A stretch of 43,436 bases of DNA, taken from NCBI GenBank assembly GCA_934098435.1, contig CAKOOV010000010.1:1-43436 (forward strand), in the 5' to 3' direction. The first letter of the stretch is position 1; each line of letters begins with the position of its first letter. Of this stretch, positions 34,126 through 42,334 are shown piece after piece. The position numbers and the translations under genes were made by a program. The stretch is from an uncultured Bacilli bacterium. Its GTDB lineage: Bacteria > Bacillota_I > Bacilli_A > RF39 > UBA660. The notes beneath the pieces are model-generated. The model was not told the DNA's origin and did not search any database. It saw nothing but the letters and a program-made list of their open reading frames with translations.

Positions 34126-34506
34126 ATGAATGGTGGAATAATGCTATTAGATAATATAAATATTACTTTCACGAATGGAGTGGAAAAAATATACAATGTA
34201 GTATATTATAATGACAAAGGTTTCTTCTTGCGAACTGAAGGAGAATCATTAATAACATCACTTCATATTGAAGATTCAAAGTTAATTACAAACCATCACA
34301 ACAATATATATATAAAAAGTGTTCAAGAAATATCAAACATAAAAATACAACAAGAATGGATAAAAAAGAAAGCTCCAGGTTTTTATATAGAAGGAAATCT
34401 ATTAACATACGATAGTCAGATGGCTAATAAATATTTTTTAGATGAAGAGATGGCTTATGACCAATTAAAATTTAAAAAGAAAGAAAGAATAAAAGAAGAG
34501 CAATAA
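34126..34506 (+). CDS. unknown 126-residue protein
   Basis: I do not recognise this protein. It starts MNGGIMLLDNINITFTNG, has a beta-rich first half with VVYYNDKGFFLRTEGESLI, and a charged helical end (EEMAYDQLKFKKKERIKEEQ). No signal peptide or membrane segment is present. It is driven by a perfect consensus promoter and ends in a terminator whose stem begins in its last codons, so it is a free-standing and probably well expressed gene just before the tRNA-modification group. Confidence 0.68.
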   Translation: MNGGIMLLDNINITFTNGVEKIYNVVYYNDKGFFLRTEGESLITSLHIEDSKLITNHHNNIYIKSVQEISNIKIQQEWIKKKAPGFYIEGNLLTYDSQMANKYFLDEEMAYDQLKFKKKERIKEEQ

Positions 34507-34522
34507 AAGTTGCTTTTCTTTT
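34496..34522 (+). terminator. terminator of the 126-residue protein gene
   Basis: AAGAGCAA (34496-34503) pairs with TTGCTTTT (34510-34517) with one G-U and is followed by CTTTT. Confidence 0.7.
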
Positions 34523-34541
34523 AAAAGTTAAGGTGAAATAC

Positions 34542-35123
34542 ATGGAAGAATTAGAAAAGTATGCCAAAGAAAATAAAATACCCATTATGCAAAAAGACGG
34601 AATATTATACCTAACAAATTACATCAAAGAAAATAACATTATCAATATTTTAGAAATAGGCAGTGCCATAGGATATTCCGCTATTATGATGGCCAAAGTA
34701 AACAAAGAAATTAAAATAACCACTATAGAAAAAGATAAAGATAGATATAATATAGCAGTAGCAAATATAAAAAAATACAATTTAGAAAGTCAAATAAATA
34801 TCATTAATGATGACGCCACACTAACAGATATAGAAGGTAAATATGATTTAATATTCATTGATGCCGCCAAAGGAAAAAATATCCTTTTCTTTGAAAAATA
34901 TAAAAACAACTTAAAAGAAAATGGAACAATTATTACAGACAACCTATCTTTTCATGGCTTAGTAGAAAATCAAAATCTAATAAAAACCAAAAATCAAAAA
35001 GGTATCGTAAACAAAATAAAACTATTTATTGACTTTTTAGACAATAATAAAGAATTTACTACAGTTTATATACCAGTAGGAGACAAAATAGCAGTATCCA
35101 GAAGGAGCAATAAATATGAATAA
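34542..35123 (+). CDS. trmR: tRNA 5-hydroxyuridine methyltransferase TrmR (YrrM)
   Basis: TrmR of B. subtilis methylates 5-hydroxyuridine at wobble position 34 to 5-methoxyuridine with SAM. The 193-residue protein has the class I SAM-dependent fold: INILEIGSAIGYSAIMMA (motif I), TTIEKDKDRYNIA (acidic loop), YDLIFIDAAKGKN with the metal-binding region, and GTIITDNLSFHGLV. AAGGTGA at 34530-34536 selects the ATG at 34542 over a GTG at 34533. The gene overlaps the next by eight bases. Its neighbours are the hydroxylation proteins TrhP1 and TrhP2, which strongly supports this role. Confidence 0.85.
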   Translation: MEELEKYAKENKIPIMQKDGILYLTNYIKENNIINILEIGSAIGYSAIMMAKVNKEIKITTIEKDKDRYNIAVANIKKYNLESQINIINDDATLTDIEGKYDLIFIDAAKGKNILFFEKYKNNLKENGTIITDNLSFHGLVENQNLIKTKNQKGIVNKIKLFIDFLDNNKEFTTVYIPVGDKIAVSRRSNKYE

Positions 35124-35928
35124 TATAATAGTGGTACCAAATAAAAAAGAAGACATAAATATCATTTTAAATAAAGATATAAAAGGATTAATAATTGGTA
35201 TCAAAGATTTATCAACATATAATTTCGAATTAACCATTGAAGAAATAATTTCTCTAGCAGAAAAGACAAACAAAAAAATAATTATAGCAATTAATAAAAT
35301 GATCCATAATAAAGATATACCACTTGTAAAAGAAGTATTAAATAAAGTAAATATAAGCAATATAAAAGGTATATTATTCTATGATATTGGAATTCTTAAA
35401 TTAGCCAACGATATGAATATAAAAAAAGAACTAATATTATCCCAAGAACATCTAAATGCTAGCATAAATAGTAATAATTTTTATTATAATCATGGCTTAA
35501 ATAGTACCTATATAACTTCAGATATAACTAAAGAAGAAATATTAGATATAAAAAACAGCACAAAATTAAATATTTATTATACAGTATATGGTTTATTACC
35601 AATCTTTTATTCCAGAAGGCTATTACTAAGTAGTTATTTTAAATATATAAACAAAGAAAAAAAAGATAATACATACCATATATATGACAATAATAATAAA
35701 TATACAATTATAGAAAGAAATTATGGAACAATTATTTATAGTCCATTAGTAAACTTAATAAATCATATTGATGAACTAAAAGACATAAACTTAGTAATAG
35801 ACTTATCAAATACAAATAATATCAATATAATAGACAAATATATAAATAAAGAAAAAATAGAAAATACTTATGAAGGCTTTTATAATAAAAAAACAATTTA
35901 TAAATTAAAAGGTGATGAAGATGCATAA
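35116..35928 (+). CDS. trhP1: U32-family tRNA hydroxylation protein TrhP1 (YrrN-like)
   Basis: YrrN and YrrO are U32 "peptidase"-family proteins that, with prephenate, make 5-hydroxyuridine at tRNA position 34. This 270-residue protein is the shorter first member. It has TNKKIIIAINKM-type strands, LILSQEHLNASI and YYTVYGLLPIFYSRRLLLSSYF, where the family's Cys-rich segment would be. It lacks the Cys cluster of its partner. The start overlaps trmR and the stop overlaps trhP2, so the three are made together. Assignment rests on gene order as much as on sequence. Confidence 0.75.
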   Translation: MNNIIVVPNKKEDINIILNKDIKGLIIGIKDLSTYNFELTIEEIISLAEKTNKKIIIAINKMIHNKDIPLVKEVLNKVNISNIKGILFYDIGILKLANDMNIKKELILSQEHLNASINSNNFYYNHGLNSTYITSDITKEEILDIKNSTKLNIYYTVYGLLPIFYSRRLLLSSYFKYINKEKKDNTYHIYDNNNKYTIIERNYGTIIYSPLVNLINHIDELKDINLVIDLSNTNNINIIDKYINKEKIENTYEGFYNKKTIYKLKGDEDA

Positions 35929-37126
35929 AAAAATAGAATTATTAGCTCCAGCCGGTAATCTTGAAAAACTAAAGTTTGCCTTTCTTTATGGAGCAGATGC
36001 ATGTTATATAGGTGGTAGAAATTATTCACTTCGTGCAAATGCCAAAAATTTTAGTATCGAAGAAATAAAAGAAGCCTGTGCATATGCCCATAATCTAAAT
36101 AAAAAAGTTTATGTAACAGTAAATATTGTTTTTCATAATGAAGACATAAAAGGAATAAAAGAATATCTAATTTCATTAGCAGAAGCCAAAGTAGATGCTA
36201 TAATCGTATCAGATCCATTAATAATAGACGTAATAAATGATAACAATATAAATTTAAAGGTACATATATCAACACAAGCATCAACTTTAAACTATGAAGC
36301 AGTATTATTTTGGAAGTCACAAGGTGTTGAAAGAGTAGTATTAGCAAGGGAAATGTCAAAAGATGAAATAAAAGAAATAATAGACAAAACCGGTATGGAA
36401 ATAGAAACCTTTGTTCATGGAGCAATGTGTTCATCATATTCTGGAAGATGTGTATTATCAAATTATTTTACTCAAAGAGATGCTAATCGAGGAGGATGTG
36501 CTCAAATATGCCGATGGGAATTCCCATTATATGATAAAAATAATAACATGATAGAATCAGAAACAAAATTTACTGCATCATCAAAAGATTTAATGATGCT
36601 AACTAAAGTAAAAGAAATGATAGAAATAGGTATAGTTTCTCTAAAAGTAGAGGGAAGAATGCGCAGTAATTACTACGTAGCCACTGTTATAAACACCTAT
36701 CGAAACCTAATTGATGATTATTACGAAAATAAATTAACAAAAGAAAAAGAAAAATATTATCAAAAAATATTAGATAGAGTAGCTAATAGAGAAGCAACCG
36801 TACAATTTTGGGATAAATTACCAACAGTAAATGAACAATATTATTTAGGAAGAAATGAAGTATCAAACCAAGATTTTCTAGGAATAGTTAAAGATTATGA
36901 TGAGGTATCAAACATGGTAACTATAACTGAAAGAAATTACTTTAAAACTGGTGATGAAGTAGAAATATTTGGTCCAAATATAAAACCATTTAGTTTTAAA
37001 ATGCCTGATATATATAATGAAAAAGGAGAAAAAGTAAACATAGGTAGACATCCAGAAGAAATATTAAAATTCAAACTAGATAGAAAAGTTTATCCAAATG
37101 ATATGATTAGAATAAAAATAGGTTAA
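35921..37126 (+). CDS. trhP2: U32-family tRNA hydroxylation protein TrhP2 (YrrO)
   Basis: The 401-residue protein has the family start KIELLAPAGNLEKLKFAFLYGADACYIGG, then VYVTVNIVFHNEDI, the U32 signature ETFVHGAMCSSYSGRCVLSN and NRGGCAQICRWEF, whose Cys residues likely hold an iron-sulfur cluster, and VKVEGRMRS-type SLKVEGRMRSNYYVATV. AAAGGTG selects the ATG at 35921; a GTG at 35912 overlaps the ribosome binding site. It completes the trmR-trhP1-trhP2 operon, which is followed by greA as in B. subtilis, though the usual udk is missing in between. Confidence 0.88.
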   Translation: MHKKIELLAPAGNLEKLKFAFLYGADACYIGGRNYSLRANAKNFSIEEIKEACAYAHNLNKKVYVTVNIVFHNEDIKGIKEYLISLAEAKVDAIIVSDPLIIDVINDNNINLKVHISTQASTLNYEAVLFWKSQGVERVVLAREMSKDEIKEIIDKTGMEIETFVHGAMCSSYSGRCVLSNYFTQRDANRGGCAQICRWEFPLYDKNNNMIESETKFTASSKDLMMLTKVKEMIEIGIVSLKVEGRMRSNYYVATVINTYRNLIDDYYENKLTKEKEKYYQKILDRVANREATVQFWDKLPTVNEQYYLGRNEVSNQDFLGIVKDYDEVSNMVTITERNYFKTGDEVEIFGPNIKPFSFKMPDIYNEKGEKVNIGRHPEEILKFKLDRKVYPNDMIRIKIG

Positions 37127-37167
37127 CAATAATCAAAATTAGAATATAATAAAAGTAAAATTTATAC

Positions 37168-37196
37168 TTGACAAAAGTATTAAAATTTAGTACAAT
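37168..37196 (+). promoter_or_regulatory. promoter of greA-tig
   Basis: A perfect TTGACA (37168-37173) and TACAAT (37191-37196) are separated by 17 bases, 57 bases before the greA start. Confidence 0.75.
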
Positions 37197-37252
37197 TTTG
37201 AATTGTAAAAAGAAAAATAATTTCAAATAGAAAGAGGAAGAAGGAAACAAAA

Positions 37253-37720
37253 ATGACTGACAATAAAGTATATCTAACCGATGAAGGATTTCTTGAGTTA
37301 GAAGAAGAATTAAATGAGCTTAAAAATATCAAAAGGCCCGCTGTTATTAAGGCCCTAAAAGAAGCAAGAGCACTTGGAGATTTATCTGAAAATGCAGACT
37401 ATGATGCAGCAAGAACAGATCAAGCTCAAGTAGAAGGAAGAATACAAGAACTAGAAAAAATAATGGAAAACGCTCACATAATAAAGAAAGCGTCAACTGA
37501 TAAAGTAGGATTAGGCTCAACAGTAAAAATAAAATATGTAGACGACGATGAAATTGATGAATATCGTATTGTAGGATCAAAAGAAGCAGATCCATCAAAT
37601 AACAAGATATCAAACGAAAGCCCAATAGCTAAAGCAATAATGAATGCAAAAGTAGGAGAAATAAAAAAAGTAGCATCACCTAATGGTGAATACGAAGTAG
37701 AAATAGTAGAAATTTGTTAG
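37253..37720 (+). CDS. greA: Transcription elongation factor GreA
   Basis: GreA rescues stalled RNA polymerase by triggering cleavage of the backtracked transcript. The 155-residue protein has the N-terminal coiled coil with the acidic tip (ALKEARALGDLSENADYDAA, about residues 38-57) and the C-terminal globular domain with the SPIAKAIMNAKVGEI block. Length and motifs are normal. It is separated from tig by 12 bases, so both belong to one transcript. Confidence 0.97.
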   Translation: MTDNKVYLTDEGFLELEEELNELKNIKRPAVIKALKEARALGDLSENADYDAARTDQAQVEGRIQELEKIMENAHIIKKASTDKVGLGSTVKIKYVDDDEIDEYRIVGSKEADPSNNKISNESPIAKAIMNAKVGEIKKVASPNGEYEVEIVEIC

Positions 37721-37732
37721 GGAGGTAAAAAT

Positions 37733-38974
37733 ATGAAAAAGCAAATAAACTATAAAGTAAACGGAGAAGAATGGAATAAAGCAAAAGATAAAGCATTTAC
37801 AAAAGTATCAAAAAATGCAAAAGTAGATGGATTTAGAGAAGGAAAAGTACCAAGAAACGTATTTGAAAAAAAATATGGTACTGGAGACATTATAAGAAGT
37901 GCAATGGAAGACTTAATAGATGCTAAATATGGAGAAATAATAGTTACTGAAAAACTAATTCCAGCAGTAGAACCAAAACTAGAGATAGTATCTGCTGATG
38001 ATGACGGCTTCGAAGTAAATATAACAATAATTACAGATCCAGAAGTAAAATTAGGAAAATACAAAGAATTAAAAGTAAAAAAAGATAAAGTAGAAGTAAC
38101 AAAGAAAGAAATTGAACATGAAGTAGGACATATTCTAGATAGATATGCTGAATTAGTATCAAAAGATGGAGCAGTAGAAGAAGGAGACACTGTTATCATT
38201 GACTTCAAAGGATTCAAAGATAACGAAGAATTTGAAGGCGGTTCAGCTGAAGGATATTCCTTAGAAATTGGTAGTCACTCATTTATACCAGGCTTTGAAG
38301 AAGGCGTAGTAGGAATGAAAAAAGAAGAAAGTAAAGATATAAAATTAACTTTCCCAGAAGATTACATGGCTAAAGATTTAGCAGGAAAAGAAGTAGTATT
38401 CAATGTAAAAGTACATGATATCAAAAAAAGAGTAATACCTGACTTAGATGAAGAATTCTTTAAAGATTTAGACATGGAAGGTGTAACAAATAAAGAAGAA
38501 TTAAACAAAGTAGTTGAAGATGAAATAAAAGCTCAAAAAGAACATGATACAGAAAATAAATATGTTGAAGATTTACTAGCTAAAGCATCATCAAATATGA
38601 CCATTGATTTACCAGAAGAGATAATAGATGCTGAAGCAGATAGAATGTATAAAGATTTCGTAAAGAAATTAGAAATGCAAGGTGTAAGTGAAGAATTATA
38701 CTATGCCTATGCCGGAGTAAAAAAAGAAGATATCATGAAAGATATCAAAAAAGAAGCAGAAACAAGATTAAAATATCGTTATCTATTAGAAGCAATAATA
38801 AAAGAAGAAAAAATAGAAATAAAAGATAAAGATGTAGATAAAGAAATAGCTAAAATAGCAAAAAATTACAATGTAACTGAAGAAGAAATAATGAAAGAAT
38901 TCGGTTCAAAGGATGTATTAAAATATAATATAGCTATGGAAAAAGCAATAGAAGTTTTAAAAGAAAATAATTAG
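37733..38974 (+). CDS. tig: Trigger factor
   Basis: Trigger factor is the ribosome-bound chaperone and prolyl isomerase that meets new chains at the exit tunnel. The 413-residue protein has the ribosome-binding part with VDGFREGKVPRNVFEKKYG (the GFRxGKxP signature, about residues 32-50). The FKBP domain follows (EEGDTVIIDFKGF, FEGGSAEGYSLEIGS, FIPGFEEGVVGM, about residues 145-200). A long helical arm domain ends in NYNVTEEEIMKEFG. AGGAGG-like GGGAGG lies before the ATG. Confidence 0.98.
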   Translation: MKKQINYKVNGEEWNKAKDKAFTKVSKNAKVDGFREGKVPRNVFEKKYGTGDIIRSAMEDLIDAKYGEIIVTEKLIPAVEPKLEIVSADDDGFEVNITIITDPEVKLGKYKELKVKKDKVEVTKKEIEHEVGHILDRYAELVSKDGAVEEGDTVIIDFKGFKDNEEFEGGSAEGYSLEIGSHSFIPGFEEGVVGMKKEESKDIKLTFPEDYMAKDLAGKEVVFNVKVHDIKKRVIPDLDEEFFKDLDMEGVTNKEELNKVVEDEIKAQKEHDTENKYVEDLLAKASSNMTIDLPEEIIDAEADRMYKDFVKKLEMQGVSEELYYAYAGVKKEDIMKDIKKEAETRLKYRYLLEAIIKEEKIEIKDKDVDKEIAKIAKNYNVTEEEIMKEFGSKDVLKYNIAMEKAIEVLKENN

Positions 38975-38987
38975 AAGGTGAATAATT

Positions 38988-39791
38988 TTGACTGTATTTA
39001 AAGCAATAATATTAGGAATTATTCAGGGGATAGCGGAATTTTTACCAATATCGTCATCAGCACATTTAATATTGTTACCATATTTGTTTGGTTGGGAAGA
39101 ATCATCATTAGCTTTTGATGTAGCACTTCATTTTGGTACAATGATGGCAGTATTAGTATTCTTCTTTAAAGATTGGTGGAACCTATTTATAGGAGCAATC
39201 AAAGATATAAAAACAAAGAAGAAAACAACAAACGGAAAAATGTTTTGGTACTTAGTAGTAGCAACAATACCAGCTGCCTTGGTAGGACTACTACTAGACG
39301 ATATAATAGAAAATGTCATAAGAAATAAAATATGGTTAATAGCTTTATCACTAGCTATAATGGGTGTTCTAATATATGTTGGAGATAAATGGGCTAGTAA
39401 ACATTATAAAAAAGAAACAAAGTTTGAAAATATAACATTAAGACAAGCAATAATAATAGGCATATCACAAGCTTTTGCCGTAATACCAGGGTTTTCAAGG
39501 AGTGGTACTACAATTTTAGCAGGAAGATTGCAAGGAATATCAAAAGAAGCAATAACAAAATTTACTTTTCTACTATCTGTGCCAGTAATATGCGGAGCAA
39601 CAGTATTAAAAGTTACCGATCTAGTATTTACAAAAGAAGTAATAGTAGGCATAATAACGTCATTTGCAATGGGTATTTTAACAATTAAATTCTTACTAAA
39701 TTATATCAAAAAACATGATTTTTCAATCTTTGCATTTTATAGAGTAATACTTGCATTAATTATATTTGCTAAATTAATATTATTTAAATAA
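38988..39791 (+). CDS. uppP: Undecaprenyl-diphosphatase UppP (BacA)
   Basis: UppP dephosphorylates undecaprenyl pyrophosphate to recycle the lipid carrier for the wall and gives bacitracin resistance. The 267-residue protein has eight hydrophobic segments, the N-terminal IIQGIAEFLPISSSAHLILL (Glu- and Ser-containing active site) and PGFSRSGTTILAG (second half of the active site). The start is TTG at 38988, which has GAAGGTG eight bases upstream and no competing ATG. It follows tig by 13 bases. Confidence 0.97.
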   Translation: MTVFKAIILGIIQGIAEFLPISSSAHLILLPYLFGWEESSLAFDVALHFGTMMAVLVFFFKDWWNLFIGAIKDIKTKKKTTNGKMFWYLVVATIPAALVGLLLDDIIENVIRNKIWLIALSLAIMGVLIYVGDKWASKHYKKETKFENITLRQAIIIGISQAFAVIPGFSRSGTTILAGRLQGISKEAITKFTFLLSVPVICGATVLKVTDLVFTKEVIVGIITSFAMGILTIKFLLNYIKKHDFSIFAFYRVILALIIFAKLILFK

Positions 39792-39802
39792 TATTAATTT
39801 CC

Positions 39803-39876
39803 GCTGATTTAGTATAGTGGTAGTACAGAAGCATGGTAAGCTTCAGGGGTAAGTTCAATTCTTACATTCAGCACCA
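39803..39876 (+). tRNA. tRNA-Thr (anticodon GGT), slightly atypical
   Basis: A cloverleaf of 74 bases including an encoded CCA can be drawn. The acceptor arms GCTGATT/ATTCAGC pair with one T-T mismatch. The D arm is GTAT/GTAC with the loop AGTGGTA. The anticodon stem GAAGC/GCTTC encloses ATGGTAA (anticodon GGT). A four-base variable loop precedes a T arm GTAAG/CTTAC with the loop TTCAATT. Discriminator A73 fits threonine. The mismatch, the short D and variable loops and the D arm resembling tRNA-Gly are unusual. It lies alone after uppP. Confidence 0.8.
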
Positions 39877-39888
39877 TATTTAACAAAA

Positions 39889-39945
39889 ACTCAAATTATT
39901 TTGAGTATAATTTAAAAAACCAACTATTTCTAGTTGATTTTTTTT
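39889..39945 (+). terminator. tandem terminator hairpins after the tRNA
   Basis: A first hairpin ACTCAAA/TTTGAGT (39889-39906) is weak. A second one, AACCAACTA/TAGTTGATT (39918-39939, one mismatch), is followed by six more T residues and should stop transcripts from uppP and the tRNA. Confidence 0.7.
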
Positions 39946-40009
39946 AATAAATAACACAATCTATGTTATAATGTAATAGTAGTAGAATATCACTACAAGA
40001 GGTATAAAT

Positions 40010-40732
40010 ATGAAAAAAAATAAATTAAAAAAATATAGTATAGCATTACTACCAATATTAATAATAGCTATAATAGAGTATTTTGATATAGATATAAATA
40101 ACATTATAGGAAATACTTCAGCCACTTCACAAACTACGATATCATCTATAGAAGAAATACCAGAATATAGCAATAAATCATATGTTATAATTAACGATAA
40201 CGAACCATATTTCAAAGAAGAAGAAAAAAATACAACTACTTTTGAAAAATATGGTGAATTAGATAGCCTGGGAAGATGTACAACAGCTTATGCCAATATT
40301 GATAAAAGTATGATGCCAACAGAAAAAAGAGGAAGTATAGGTGGAATAAAACCAAGTGGATGGCATACAGTAAAATATGATATAGTAGAAGGCAAATATC
40401 TATATAATAGATGCCATTTAATAGGGTATCAACTAACAGGAGAAAATGCTAATGAAAAAAATTTAATTACTTGCACCAGAAGCATGAATACAATAGGTAT
40501 GCTAGAATTTGAAAATAAAGTGGCTAAATACATAAAAGAAACAAACAATCATGTTTTATATCGTGTAACACCAATATTTGAAGGAAATAACCTATTAGCA
40601 ACCGGAGTAGAAATGGAAGCATACTCAATAGAAGATAATGGAAAAGGAGTAAAATTCAATGTTTTTGTATATAATATTCAAGATGGAATAATTATCGACT
40701 ATAAAACAGGAGATAGTACTTTAAATAAGTAG
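40010..40732 (+). CDS. DNA/RNA non-specific endonuclease (NucA/EndA type)
   Basis: The 240-residue protein has an N-terminal membrane or signal segment (residues 8-23) and a nuclease domain. Visible are LDSLGRCTTAYANIDKSMMP, then YNRCHLIGYQLTGENANEKNL, where the family DRGH motif reads NRCH, and NLITCTRSMNTIGMLEFE. Streptococcal EndA and Spd1-like nucleases share this organisation and cut DNA outside the cell for nutrition or uptake. The His of NRCH is the probable general base. A basic, acidic linker (about residues 55-75) separates membrane and domain. No competence gene is nearby. Confidence 0.88.
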   Translation: MKKNKLKKYSIALLPILIIAIIEYFDIDINNIIGNTSATSQTTISSIEEIPEYSNKSYVIINDNEPYFKEEEKNTTTFEKYGELDSLGRCTTAYANIDKSMMPTEKRGSIGGIKPSGWHTVKYDIVEGKYLYNRCHLIGYQLTGENANEKNLITCTRSMNTIGMLEFENKVAKYIKETNNHVLYRVTPIFEGNNLLATGVEMEAYSIEDNGKGVKFNVFVYNIQDGIIIDYKTGDSTLNK

Positions 40733-40852
40733 CCATATAATATTTGGCAATAGTGAAAGCAAAAAATTTAATTTTCCTTCGTTTTTCAAATATTTTATCA
40801 AAAAGTATTTAAAAAAAAACAAATATGTAGTAAAATGTATATAGGTGATAAA

Positions 40853-41356
40853 ATGCATACATATGTAGTAGAATACTTAAATGAAAATGAATTTAATAAG
40901 AAAACAAGGGCTTTAAAAAAATATAATATGCTAGCCTATAAAAAATTAATATTTGATTGTGTACCAAAACTACGTGACGGTAATATGCAGGGAGTAATTG
41001 TATCCAAAAATAGTAAAGAAGGAATAATTAAATATGAATTTAAACTTCCTACTGATAGAATGTTTTCTCAAGTCCATGGTGATGTAGTATTACACTATAC
41101 ACTTTATGAAAATCAAAAAATAATAATGTTAGATACTATAACTCCTGAAGAAATATTAAGTGAAGGTCATCAGAAAGAACTACAAACATATAAAGGAGTA
41201 ATGATATCAAAATCCCATGCAGAAAGAGATATGTTCAAAATAAATCTCTTAAATAGCATGAATAAAAATGGCTTTCTAAATAACAAAATTTTAATAATTA
41301 TAGGCTCTGTATTACTATTATTAGTAATAACCATATTAATCTTAGTATTAAAATAA
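40853..41356 (+). CDS. unknown tail-anchored 167-residue protein
   Basis: I do not recognise this protein. A beta-rich cytoplasmic part with MHTYVVEYLNENEFNKK, VVLHYTLYENQKIIMLDTIT and the segment SKSHAERDMFKINLLNSM ends in one membrane helix (ILIIIGSVLLLLVITILILVL, about residues 146-166). AGGTG at 40843-40847 selects the ATG at 40853 over the in-frame ATG at 40835. It shares a bidirectional terminator with def. Confidence 0.65.
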   Translation: MHTYVVEYLNENEFNKKTRALKKYNMLAYKKLIFDCVPKLRDGNMQGVIVSKNSKEGIIKYEFKLPTDRMFSQVHGDVVLHYTLYENQKIIMLDTITPEEILSEGHQKELQTYKGVMISKSHAERDMFKINLLNSMNKNGFLNNKILIIIGSVLLLLVITILILVLK

Positions 41357-41386
41357 AAAAGCATGTGTTAATCACATGTTTTTTAT
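41354..41386. terminator. bidirectional terminator between the unknown gene and def
   Basis: CATGTG/CACATG (41362-41378) with outer A and T tracts forms a long symmetrical hairpin that can serve both convergent genes. Confidence 0.75.
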
Positions 41387-41931
41387 ATTTCACGCATATT
41401 ATCAGCATTTTTATAAGGATCGCTAGGATCAATATAATCTACAAATAAAATTCCCTTTAAATGATCAAGTTCATGCTGAAAAGCAATAGCCAAATCCTCA
41501 CGAACACGATATTTAATCAAATTACCATCCAAATCATAACCTTCAACAGTAATTCTAGCATGTCTAGGAACAATACCATCGACTTCACGATTAACACTTA
41601 AACATCCTTCGCCTTCGCCGGCATAAATCATTTCTTCAGAATAAGAAATAACTTTAGGATTAATAAGTACATAATCATCAAACACTCCTTCTTTTCTTTC
41701 ATAACAAACTACAAAAAAATTTTTATTAATCCCCAATTGCGGAGCAGCAAGTCCCATACCAGGCCTTAAGTTATATTTTTTTGATAATTTTTCAATTTGT
41801 GAGTATCTCAAATGTTTCAACATTTCTGGTATAATATTTTTATATTCTAAACTTAAAGGAAAATCAACATCTGTATTTTCTGCTCTAACACGTGGATCTT
41901 TTTCATCAAGTATATCTTTTGTTCTAAGCAT
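41383..41931 (-). CDS. def: Peptide deformylase
   Basis: Deformylase removes the formyl group from the starting Met of new proteins. The 182-residue protein has the three motifs GMGLAAPQLG, EGEGCLSVN (metal Cys) and QHELDHLKGILFVDYID (HExxH with His metal ligands). The arrangement with 180 or more residues fits the type 2 enzymes of Gram-positives. On the minus strand AAAGGA lies eight bases before the ATG at 41931, so I prefer it to an ATG at 41967 that would add 12 residues. Confidence 0.96.
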   Translation of the reverse strand: MLRTKDILDEKDPRVRAENTDVDFPLSLEYKNIIPEMLKHLRYSQIEKLSKKYNLRPGMGLAAPQLGINKNFFVVCYERKEGVFDDYVLINPKVISYSEEMIYAGEGEGCLSVNREVDGIVPRHARITVEGYDLDGNLIKYRVREDLAIAFQHELDHLKGILFVDYIDPSDPYKNADNMREI

Positions 41932-41973
41932 ACAATCATTCCTTTCTTCCAGAAGATATTTTAACATAAAAAC

Positions 41974-41997
41974 AAAAAAAAGGGAAGTACTTTCCCT
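41974..41997 (-). terminator. terminator of the YjcZ-like gene
   Basis: On the minus strand AGGGAA/TTCCCT with the loop AGTAC is followed by TTTTTTT. Confidence 0.75.
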
Positions 41998-42002
41998 AAA
42001 TA

Positions 42003-42194
42003 TTATGCTGTTACTCTTGAACCAATTATAATTACTAGTAATATAAATAAAACTAATATAATAGCGGCACTATTTCCATAACCATAACCACCAGTATAAC
42101 CATATCCATATGAAGGATAGGTATAGCTCATATTACTGGCGCATCCACACCCACTATTACCATAACCTCCAGAATATCCTCCGTAATAATACAT
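42003..42194 (-). CDS. YjcZ-family small membrane peptide
   Basis: The 63-residue product begins with a stretch rich in Tyr, Gly and Ser (YYYGGYSGGYGNSGCGC) and ends in one hydrophobic segment, SAAIILVLFILLVIIIGSRV. This matches the YjcZ/YjcZ-like group of Firmicutes, often called sporulation proteins though their role is unclear. AAAGGAGG precedes the ATG at 42194. A single Cys pair (CGC) is present. No sporulation gene lies nearby, so a spore role should not be assumed. Confidence 0.7.
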   Translation of the reverse strand: MYYYGGYSGGYGNSGCGCASNMSYTYPSYGYGYTGGYGYGNSAAIILVLFILLVIIIGSRVTA

Positions 42195-42281
42195 ATATAT
42201 ACCTCCTTTACGTGATATCTAATATAGTTTACTCAAAACCATATTTTATGACACCTACAAATACCTATATTATCTCTAATA

Positions 42282-42310
42282 TTGACAAATAAAATAAAAT
42301 GTCATATAAT
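42282..42310 (+). promoter_or_regulatory. consensus promoter of the Cys-rich unknown gene
   Basis: A perfect TTGACA (42282-42287) and a perfect TATAAT (42305-42310) are separated by 17 bases, 24 bases before the start codon. Confidence 0.8.
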
Positions 42311-42334
42311 AATTAGCGCAAGGAGAGAAGTATT

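Noticed and set aside
37750..38217. A 155-codon minus-strand frame inside tig
   Set aside because: It mirrors the Lys- and Glu-rich trigger factor codons as Phe and Ser runs, a typical shadow, and has no promoter or ribosome binding site.
42003..42194. Evidence that the organism forms spores from the YjcZ-like peptide
   Set aside because: YjcZ-like peptides occur widely, the gene has no spore-specific neighbours, and no sporulation gene or sporulation sigma-factor promoter could be recognised in the window.
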